The translations under genes were made by a program, and so were the position numbers. DNA of 64,000 bases, from the NCBI RefSeq assembly GCF_000379605.1, contig NZ_KB902578.1, forward strand, positions 30,624 to 94,623. The letters are read 5' to 3'. Shown piece by piece: positions 57,743 to 64,000 of the stretch (position 1 is the stretch's first letter; each line of letters begins with the position of its first letter). The DNA comes from Rhizobium giardinii bv. giardinii H152 (GTDB taxonomy: Bacteria > Pseudomonadota > Alphaproteobacteria > Rhizobiales > Rhizobiaceae). The notes under the pieces are model-generated. The model had not been told where the DNA came from. It saw only the letters and a program-made list of their open reading frames with translations, and did not search any database.

Positions 57743-58213
57743 TTAGCCGACGAAGGCGCCCCACAGCCAAAGCAGCACGGCATAGCGCGCCGCCTTGCCG
57801 ATCGTCACATAGACGAGAAAGACGGCGAAGGGCATTCGCATGAGCCCGGCTGCGAGCGTCAGCGGATCGCCGATCACCGGCAGCCAGGAAAACAGCAGCA
57901 CGGGTCGCCCATAGCGGTCGAAGAGCGCCTCGGCCTTCCGCCGGTTCGCCGGGCTGACGGGAAACCATCGGCGATCCTCGAAGCGCAGCAGTGAACGCCC
58001 GAGCGCGAAGTTGACGGCAGCGCCGAGCACATTGCCTGCTGTCGCCGCAAGAAAGAGCTGGAAGAGCCGGGCGTCCGGCTGCGCGGCCGCAAAGACCAGC
58101 GCCGCCTCGGACACGCCCATCAGCAGCGTCGCGGAAAGGAAGGCGGCACCGAAGACAGAGAAAAGCAGGCCTATCGTCAAGACGTCAGGACCGGTCCGTA
58201 TGGCCGAGGTCAC
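57743..58213 (-). CDS. YqaA family (VTT/DedA-like) membrane protein
   Basis: Integral membrane protein of about 156 residues with four or five helices and the family core TAGNVLGAAVNFALGRSL, then SWLPVIGDPLTLAAGLMR. The GTG at 58213 lies inside the end of the SelW-like gene; a TTG at 58180 is another candidate, and neither has a strong binding site, so the start is uncertain. YqaA proteins have no established function; relatives in the VTT superfamily affect membrane lipid homeostasis. Confidence 0.8.
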   Translation of the reverse strand: MTSAIRTGPDVLTIGLLFSVFGAAFLSATLLMGVSEAALVFAAAQPDARLFQLFLAATAGNVLGAAVNFALGRSLLRFEDRRWFPVSPANRRKAEALFDRYGRPVLLFSWLPVIGDPLTLAAGLMRMPFAVFLVYVTIGKAARYAVLLWLWGAFVG

Positions 58214-58466
58214 GCTCCGGTTCGATCACGTCGCGCACCCGCTGCTTCAACTCCTTCGGTCCCGGAAAGCCGCCGTCGCGCTTGCGCTCCCAGATCAATG
58301 TCTCACCGGCGTGAATTTCAAAATTGCCGCCGGTGCCGGGAATGAGCGCCACTTCGCCGAGGCTGTCGCCGAAGGTGGAGAGCAGTTCCTGGGCCATCCA
58401 GGCGGCGCGCAGCAGCCAGTTGCATTGGGTGCAATAGAGGATGGTGATACGGGGCTTTTCGCTCAT
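58185..58466 (-). CDS. SelT/SelW/SelH family (Rdx) redox protein
   Basis: A 93-residue thioredoxin-like protein with the redox motif Cys12-T-Q-Cys15 near the start (ILYCTQCNWLLRAAWMA) and the family core GGNFEIHAGETLIW. Eukaryotic members have selenocysteine; here it is cysteine. It begins at ATG 58466. Its 3' end overlaps the putative start of the YqaA-like gene by 29 bases, so they are probably co-transcribed. Confidence 0.85.
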   Translation of the reverse strand: MSEKPRITILYCTQCNWLLRAAWMAQELLSTFGDSLGEVALIPGTGGNFEIHAGETLIWERKRDGGFPGPKELKQRVRDVIEPERDLGHTDRS

Positions 58467-58655
58467 GTCAGGGTCCGTAAATGCGTTCAGAGGCGGCAAC
58501 TTAGCGGCCGCCGGCCGAAGCCGCAATCGCATGAGGACACGAAGGCCTCACGAAATTGTCAACTAAATTTATCAGGTTTCCGGCCGGCGTCCCTTGATCG
58601 GTGCAATTTCCGCAGCAACAGAGTGTCGGGTTGCGAAAATTCACGAGGAGTCGAC

Positions 58656-59105
58656 ATGACTGACATTTCATCAAACCGGCCGCCAGCCATGCTGCCTGCC
58701 CTGCAAAAGCTCTACCTGCCATTCGATGCGACGGCCGAAACGCTTTTGCGCGTCGTCGCGGGCGTGCTTCTCGTTACCCATGGCTACGGCAAGATCATCA
58801 ATCCCTTCGGCGCCGTGGGCATGGTCGAAGGCCTCGGCTTCTATCCGGGCGTCTTCTGGTCGCCGCTCCTGTCGGCGACCGAATTCTTCGGCGGCATTCT
58901 CGTTGCGATCGGCCTGTTCACCCGGCCCGCCTCGTTTGCGGCGATGATCGTGCTGCTGGTGACCGTCTATTTCCACGGCGTCGTCACGGGCGAGGGGCTT
59001 GCCGGCGCGGAGAAATCGATCCTCTGGGCGGCAATCTTCCTGTTCTTCGCCGTTCGCGGCTCGAATTCGCAGTCGGTGGACGCGAAGCTCGGCCGGCAGA
59101 TCTGA
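58656..59105 (+). CDS. DoxX family membrane protein
   Basis: A 149-residue membrane protein with four helices. The DoxX core is LRVVAGVLLVTHGYGKI and FFGGILVAIGLFTRPAS. ATG 58656 follows CGAGGAGTCGAC, a strong binding site. The family includes a thiosulfate:quinone oxidoreductase subunit and actinobacterial oxidative-stress proteins; this short form has no specific assignment. A strong terminator follows. Confidence 0.87.
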   Translation: MTDISSNRPPAMLPALQKLYLPFDATAETLLRVVAGVLLVTHGYGKIINPFGAVGMVEGLGFYPGVFWSPLLSATEFFGGILVAIGLFTRPASFAAMIVLLVTVYFHGVVTGEGLAGAEKSILWAAIFLFFAVRGSNSQSVDAKLGRQI

Positions 59106-59164
59106 TCGGCCTCGACGGCTGCTTTGCGCGTCCTCTTCGACGCGCGAGGCTGCAAGACTGAGTT

Positions 59165-59205
59165 GCGGCCCGGACGGCGGTATTTCCGCTCTCCGGGCCT
59201 TTTTG
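59165..59205 (+). terminator. Rho-independent terminator after the DoxX gene
   Basis: GGCCCGGA (59167-59174) pairs with TCCGGGCC (59192-59199), followed by TTTTT. Confidence 0.8.
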
Positions 59206-59228
59206 TGCCGCCGATACAGCCGCACAGC

Positions 59229-59253
59229 AAAATGGCGGCCGAGGCCGCCATTC
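59229..59253 (-). terminator. Terminator after infB
   Basis: On the minus strand AATGGCGGCC and GGCCGCCATT form a stem with a two-base loop, followed by TTTG. It lies 30 bases past the infB stop and implies that infB ends its transcription unit here. Confidence 0.65.
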
Positions 59254-59282
59254 TCAAGAGTGTCATTTCAGCCCGGACGCCA

Positions 59283-61967
59283 TTACAGCGTGCGGGTGAT
59301 ATGCTCGACGCGGAAGCACTCGATCGTGTCTCCGGCGCGGATGTCTTCGTAGTTTTCGAAGGCCATGCCGCATTCCTGGCCCATCGGCACTTCGGAGACT
59401 TCGTCCTTGAAGCGCTTGAGCGTCTTGAGCTTGCCTTCGTGGATGACGACGTTGTCGCGCACCAGGCGGACGCCTGCGCCACGCTCGACCTTGCCTTCGA
59501 CGACGCGGCAACCGGCGACCTTGCCGACCTTGGTGATGTTGAACACCTCCAGGATCTCGGCATTGCCGAGGAAGGTTTCGCGGCGCTCCGGCGACAGCAG
59601 GCCCGACATCGCCGCCTTCACGTCATCCGTCAGGTCGTAGATGATGTTGTAGTAGCGGATCTCGATGCCGGCGCGCTCGGCGGCCGTGCGGGCCTGCGCA
59701 TTGGCGCGGACGTTGAAGCCGATGATCGCGGCATTCGAGGCTTCCGCCAGCGAGATGTCGGACTCGGTGATGGCGCCGGCGCCCGAATGGACGATACGGG
59801 CGCGCACTTCGTCGTTGCCGAGCTTTTCGAGGGCGCCGGCAATGGCTTCGATCGAGCCCTGCACGTCGCCCTTGATGACCAGCGGGAACTCCTTGAGCCC
59901 GGTATTCTGCATGGTCATCATCATCTGCTCGAGCGAGCCGCGCTGGCCGGAGGCGCGCGCGACAGCCTTGTCGCGGGCGAGCCGCTGACGATATTCGGAG
60001 ATTTCGCGGGCGCGGCTCTCGTTCTCGACGACGGCGAACTTGTCGCCCGCCTGCGGCGTGCCGGAAAGGCCGAGGATTTCCACCGGCATCGACGGCGGGG
60101 CTTCCTTGACGTGTTCGCCCTTGTCGTTGACGAGCGCGCGCACGCGACCCCACTGGTCACCGGCGACGATGATCTGGCCGGGCGTCAGCGTGCCCTTCTG
60201 GACGAGGACGGTGGCAACCGAGCCGCGGCCACGGTCGAGCTGCGCTTCGACGACGGTGCCTTCGGCAGTCCGGTCCGGATCGGCGCGAAGATCGAGAATT
60301 TCCGCCTGAAGCAGGATGGCTTCCAGCAGCTTGTCGAGGTTCTTGTGCGTCTTGGCCGAAACCTCGACGTCGAGCACTTCACCGCCCATGGATTCGACGA
60401 AGACTTCGTGCTGCAGCAGCTGCTGGCGCACCTTGTCCGGGTTTGCCTCGTGCTTGTCGATCTTGTTGATCGCCACGATGATCGGCACGCCGGCCGCCTT
60501 GGCGTGGTTGATCGATTCGATCGTCTGCGGCATCACGCTGTCGTCGGCCGCGACGACCAGCACGGCAATGTCGGTCGCCTGCGCGCCACGGGCACGCATC
60601 GCGGTGAACGCGGCGTGGCCGGGGGTGTCGATGAAGGTGATCTTGTTGCCGTTCTGCTCCACCTGGTAGGCGCCGATATGCTGGGTGATGCCGCCGGCTT
60701 CACCGGACACGACGTTCGCATGGCGGATGGCGTCGAGCAGCGAAGTCTTGCCGTGGTCGACGTGGCCCATGATGGTGACGATCGGCGGACGCGGCAGCAT
60801 TTCGCCGGTATCGGCCGCATCGAAGATGCCTTCCTCGACGTCGGATTCCGAAACGCGCTTGACGGTATGGCCGAATTCGCCGGCGATGAGTTCGGCAAGG
60901 TCGGCGTCAATGACGTCGCCCGGCTTCATCATCTGGCCTTCCTTCATCAGGTACTTGATCACGTCGACAGCCCGTTCGGACATGCGCTGCGACAGTTCCT
61001 GAATGGTGATGGTTTCCGGCAAAATCACTTCGCGCATCACCTTTTCGCGGGTTTCCTGCATCTGGCTGCGGCGGAACTTCTCCTGCCGGCGGCGCATCGC
61101 GGCCATCGAGCGGCCGCGCGCATTGCCGTCTTCGTCGAGAGCGGCGGTCAGCGTCAGCTTGCCCTTGCGGCGCTCTTCCTCGGTCTTCGGGCGGGCCGGG
61201 ACCTTGGCCGGTTCCGGACGAACGACCTTGCCGCGCACGGGGGCGGCACCACCGCGGTTCGGGCGGGCATCGTCGTCTTCGGTTTCCGGCTTGCGGGCGC
61301 GCAGGCCAACCGGCGGCGTAACCGTCGGCGTCGTCGCGGGCTTGACGGCCTGGGCGCGTGCCCGGTCTTCGGCCCTGCGGGCTTCGACCGCGGCTGCTTC
61401 TGCTTCCGCGGCCTTTGCCGCTTCGGCTGCGACCCTGTCGGCTTCGCGTTCGGCAGGCGAGCGGGCAGCCTCTTCCGCGGCGCGGCGGGCGGCTTCTTCC
61501 TGCTCCTGCTTCAGGCGGGCGGCTTCCTCGGCCTGGCGGCGCGCCTCTTCGGCAGCGCGGCGCTTGGCGTCTTCGGCGTCGCGGGCCTGCGCTTCTGCAA
61601 GCGCACGACGGCGCGCATCGATCTCTCCGGCCGAAAGCTGGTTCAGCACCACGCCGACGCGCGGCCGGTTGCTGTCCTGCTGGCGGTTGTCCTGGCGCGG
61701 CTGCTGGGCCTGCGGCGCAGGACGCGATGGCTGCTGGACGGGCGTCGGCCGTTGCTCCGGCGCGCGCGCGGCCGGGGTGGTGATTGGAACAACCGGTTTT
61801 TCGTCTTCCGGCCGATGCGGCCGCCGCTTGCGCGTTTCGACCACGACCGCCTTCGTCCGGCCCCGACCCATGTCCTGCCGAACAGTTCCCTGACTGACCC
61901 CGGAGGGCTTCAGGGTCAGCGTCTTCTTCACTCCGCCGAAAGTCTTGTCGTCGTTGTTGTCGGTCAT
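59283..61967 (-). CDS. infB: Translation initiation factor IF-2
   Basis: GTPase that places initiator tRNA on the 30S subunit, 894 residues, typical for rhizobia. The N-terminal third is an alanine/arginine/glutamate-rich coiled coil (about 60-230), then the IF2-N domain. The G domain has [21 protein letters not shown] and NKIDK, followed by domains II-IV. It is third in the nusA-ylxR-infB run, 105 bases after the YlxR gene. A terminator follows and rbfA-truB, usually next, are absent. Confidence 0.98.
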   Translation of the reverse strand: MTDNNDDKTFGGVKKTLTLKPSGVSQGTVRQDMGRGRTKAVVVETRKRRPHRPEDEKPVVPITTPAARAPEQRPTPVQQPSRPAPQAQQPRQDNRQQDSNRPRVGVVLNQLSAGEIDARRRALAEAQARDAEDAKRRAAEEARRQAEEAARLKQEQEEAARRAAEEAARSPAEREADRVAAEAAKAAEAEAAAVEARRAEDRARAQAVKPATTPTVTPPVGLRARKPETEDDDARPNRGGAAPVRGKVVRPEPAKVPARPKTEEERRKGKLTLTAALDEDGNARGRSMAAMRRRQEKFRRSQMQETREKVMREVILPETITIQELSQRMSERAVDVIKYLMKEGQMMKPGDVIDADLAELIAGEFGHTVKRVSESDVEEGIFDAADTGEMLPRPPIVTIMGHVDHGKTSLLDAIRHANVVSGEAGGITQHIGAYQVEQNGNKITFIDTPGHAAFTAMRARGAQATDIAVLVVAADDSVMPQTIESINHAKAAGVPIIVAINKIDKHEANPDKVRQQLLQHEVFVESMGGEVLDVEVSAKTHKNLDKLLEAILLQAEILDLRADPDRTAEGTVVEAQLDRGRGSVATVLVQKGTLTPGQIIVAGDQWGRVRALVNDKGEHVKEAPPSMPVEILGLSGTPQAGDKFAVVENESRAREISEYRQRLARDKAVARASGQRGSLEQMMMTMQNTGLKEFPLVIKGDVQGSIEAIAGALEKLGNDEVRARIVHSGAGAITESDISLAEASNAAIIGFNVRANAQARTAAERAGIEIRYYNIIYDLTDDVKAAMSGLLSPERRETFLGNAEILEVFNITKVGKVAGCRVVEGKVERGAGVRLVRDNVVIHEGKLKTLKRFKDEVSEVPMGQECGMAFENYEDIRAGDTIECFRVEHITRTL

Positions 61968-62072
61968 TCCGTTCCGTTTCCTAAGATCAGGGCCGGATGC
62001 GTATCACCAGACCCCGTCGTTCGATTTGATATGTACAATCGCAGTTTGGCCGGCCTTCGCCGGTGACCCGCG

Positions 62073-62756
62073 TCATTGTGTCGGCAAGCCAGTGTCGGCG
62101 CCAACGGCTCGGACCGGGACGGTTCCCCGGTACCTTGCGAGCATGTTTGCGCGCTTCACTACACCCTCACCCGCCTGCCCTGCAAGCGCGCAAGCGTGGA
62201 TAAAAGCATTCTGACCCAAAAGCCCCTCCATTTCCGCCTCGGTGAAGAAGCGGAAGGAGGGTATTTCCTGTCCGTCGTCGGCGACAAAGCTCATCGCCTT
62301 GCGGGCCTGGTCAATCTTGCGCACCCCGTCGGCGGCCGCATCGACCGCGTGGAACGTGGCGAGCGCTGCCATGGCGCGCACCGCCTGCTCCACCTTCGAG
62401 GCGCCACTGATGAACTGTGCGGCCTTGCGCGCCATGTTCATCATGCCGGCGAGCTGGATCGACAAGAGCCGGTCCACCTCGTCGGCGAGTTCCGGCCCGG
62501 CTGTCACATCGGCCTTCAGGGCGCGGGCGAACAGCTTTTTGGCGATTGCCTTTTCGAGCACGGCCCGTTCGGCGCTGACCCAGCAGCCGCGACCCGGCAA
62601 CTGCTTCTTCAGGTCCGGCACCACCCGGCCGTCAGGGGCGGCGACAAAGCGGATCAGCGTTTCCGGCGTCCCGCTCTGGCGTGTCACGATGCACATGCGG
62701 CCGTTCACTGCTTCACCTTCGATGTCCCCGGCGGGATCTTTGTCTTCAAGCAGCAT
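62073..62756 (-). CDS. YlxR/L7Ae-like RNA-binding protein
   Basis: A 227-residue protein with an N-terminal YlxR (DUF448) domain (about 18-95, with RMCIVTRQ and the basic GRGCWVSAER) joined to an L7Ae/L30e-type domain (about 105-185). Such two-domain proteins sit between nusA and infB in alphaproteobacteria and are thought to bind RNA in transcription or ribosome maturation. Gap to nusA is 32 bases. Confidence 0.9.
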   Translation of the reverse strand: MLLEDKDPAGDIEGEAVNGRMCIVTRQSGTPETLIRFVAAPDGRVVPDLKKQLPGRGCWVSAERAVLEKAIAKKLFARALKADVTAGPELADEVDRLLSIQLAGMMNMARKAAQFISGASKVEQAVRAMAALATFHAVDAAADGVRKIDQARKAMSFVADDGQEIPSFRFFTEAEMEGLLGQNAFIHACALAGQAGEGVVKRANMLARYRGTVPVRAVGADTGLPTQ

Positions 62757-62788
62757 CAGCGGCCCGGATCACGATCAGCAACGCCTTT

Positions 62789-64000
62789 TCAGGCGTCCTG
62801 TTCCGCGCCTTCCACGACTTCGAGCGCTTCTTCCTCGCGCGCCAGATCTTCCTGCGTGATCCAGCCGGCCGCGAGACGCGCCTGCAGCACCATGCGCTCG
62901 GCTTCGATGCGCGAGACTTCGAGCTTGGAGAACAGGCCTTCGAACTTCTTCGTCTCGCCGTCCTTGCGCTCGGACCAGCCGACGAGGTCGTCGGCGGCGC
63001 AGCCTGCAAAGTCTTCCATCGACTTGATGCCGTCTTCGCCGAGCGCCACCAGCATCTGGGCGGTCATGCCGTCGATCGAGCGCAGTTCGTCGGACACGCC
63101 GAGTTCCTTGCGCTTGGCGTCCATTTCCGCTTCCAGGCGCTCGAGATATTCGCGGGCGCGGGTCTGCAGCTCGTTTGCCGTGTCTTCATCGAAGCCGTCG
63201 ATCGAGGCGATTTCGTCGAGTTCAACGTAAGCCAGTTCCTCGACGGCGGCGAAGCCTTCCGAAGCCAGAACCTGGCCGACCATTTCGTCGACGTCGAGCG
63301 CTTCCATGAACAGGTTAGTGCGCTCGTTGAATTCCTTCTGACGGCGTTCGGATTCTTCCGCTTCCGTCATGATGTCGATGTCCCAGCCGGTAAGCTGCGA
63401 GGCGAGGCGGACGTTCTGGCCGCGGCGGCCGATGGCGAGCGACAGCTGCTCGTCCGGCACGACGACTTCGATGCGCTCGGCGTCCTCGTCGAGAACGACC
63501 TTGGCGACTTCGGCCGGCTGCAGCGCGTTGACGATGAACGACGCCGGATCCTGGGACCACGGAATGATGTCGATCTTTTCGCCCTGCAGTTCGGCGACGA
63601 CGGCCTGGACGCGCGAACCGCGCATACCGACGCAGGCGCCGACCGGATCGATCGAACTATCGTTCGAGATCACGGCGATCTTGGCGCGCGAGCCGGGGTC
63701 GCGGGCAACCGAGCGGATCTGGATGATGCCGTCGTAGATTTCCGGAACTTCCATGGTGAACAGCTTCACCATGAACTGCGGATGGGTACGCGACAGGAAG
63801 ATCTGCGGGCCGCGCTGTTCGCGACGCACGTCATAGACATAGGAGCGGACGCGATCGCCATAACGCATGTTCTCGCGCGGGATCATTTCGTCACGACGGA
63901 TGATGCCTTCGCCACGGCCGAGGTCGACGATGACGTTGCCATATTCGACGCGCTTGACCGTGCCGTTGACGATTTCGCCGATGCGATCCTTGAATTCGTC
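62789..64000 (-). CDS. nusA: Transcription termination/antitermination protein NusA (partial)
   Basis: The C-terminal 403 residues are present; the start lies beyond the right end of the window (the frame stays open through 64000). Visible parts are the end of the S1 domain ([20 protein letters not shown]), two KH domains ([11 protein letters not shown] and [13 protein letters not shown]) and the C-terminal acidic repeats ([19 protein letters not shown] cut as repeat 1, then [17 protein letters not shown]). NusA binds RNA polymerase and controls pausing and termination. It heads the nusA-ylxR-infB run. Confidence 0.97.
   Translation of the reverse strand, partial: DEFKDRIGEIVNGTVKRVEYGNVIVDLGRGEGIIRRDEMIPRENMRYGDRVRSYVYDVRREQRGPQIFLSRTHPQFMVKLFTMEVPEIYDGIIQIRSVARDPGSRAKIAVISNDSSIDPVGACVGMRGSRVQAVVAELQGEKIDIIPWSQDPASFIVNALQPAEVAKVVLDEDAERIEVVVPDEQLSLAIGRRGQNVRLASQLTGWDIDIMTEAEESERRQKEFNERTNLFMEALDVDEMVGQVLASEGFAAVEELAYVELDEIASIDGFDEDTANELQTRAREYLERLEAEMDAKRKELGVSDELRSIDGMTAQMLVALGEDGIKSMEDFAGCAADDLVGWSERKDGETKKFEGLFSKLEVSRIEAERMVLQARLAAGWITQEDLAREEEALEVVEGAEQDA

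Noticed and set aside
59124-62066. 980-codon open frame on the plus strand opposite infB
   Set aside because: It is the antisense shadow of a GC-rich gene; the translation is rich in Asp, Arg, His and Gly with no domain, while the minus strand encodes intact IF-2.

Overview
The window is a GC-rich chromosomal segment of a Rhizobiaceae-type alphaproteobacterium (Rhizobium/Agrobacterium/Ensifer group; the genus cannot be fixed from sequence alone). The evidence is the irr-fabA-fabB-fabI cluster with an HHH-motif Irr, the adjacent lpsL-rkpK pair, HWE and BA14K family proteins, a FYDLN-acid protein, a PccR-type regulator beside pccB, and abundant rhizobial palindromic mosaic repeats. Almost everything is housekeeping or conserved accessory core. 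There is no phage, plasmid module, CRISPR array, rRNA or insertion sequence.

Layout. 0.3-6.9 kb: an orphan HWE sensor kinase, an SH3b exported protein, rpsO, pnp, an RsmC-like methyltransferase and a small membrane protein. 7-12.3 kb: htpG, fabI, fabB, fabA (minus strand) and divergent irr. 12.3-17.2 kb: membrane proteins (TRIC-like, YdcF-like, TMEM43-like), a fumarylacetoacetase-family enzyme and a BTLCP protease. 17.5-26.2 kb: a surface-polysaccharide region on the minus strand, with a periplasmic protein, an O-antigen-ligase-like polymerase/ligase, a PPP phosphatase, a Wzc/ExoP-type tyrosine autokinase, a small exported protein, then lpsL and rkpK, which supply UDP-glucuronate and UDP-galacturonate. 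26.2-32.3 kb: OsmC, tRNA-Ala, the FYDLN protein, cmk, rpsA and a large acidic protein. 32.7-38.9 kb: nadV, a DUF6665-like gene, a frameshifted pseudogene, DUF817, an RNase D-like exonuclease, a 2-hydroxyacid dehydrogenase and small ORFs. 39-48.8 kb: propionyl-CoA assimilation (methylmalonyl-CoA mutase, pccA, pccB, pccR), interrupted by a yghU-like gene and rich in palindromic repeats. 49.4-55.1 kb: a tightly overlapping cecR-ybhGFSR-type export operon. 55.4-59.1 kb: tRNA-Leu, a phosphohexomutase, BA14K, YqaA, SelW-like and DoxX proteins. 59.3-64 kb: infB, ylxR and nusA (running off the right end).

The propionate genes form a functional set: PccA/PccB make methylmalonyl-CoA, the mutase converts it to succinyl-CoA, and PccR, divergent from pccB, probably controls them through a TTG-repeat array in the shared promoter region. 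The polysaccharide genes pair precursor synthesis with a kinase-controlled polymerization/export step. Two features of gene order stand out. The nusA-ylxR-infB block and the rpsO-pnp block lie at opposite ends of the window facing each other, without rbfA/truB. aroA is absent from its usual place before cmk-rpsA. I found no convincing wholly new multi-gene system. The best candidates for novelty are the PPP phosphatase embedded in the polysaccharide kinase cluster, the PccR operator array, the probably leaderless self-regulated cecR promoter, and a nested palindromic element with complementary loops.
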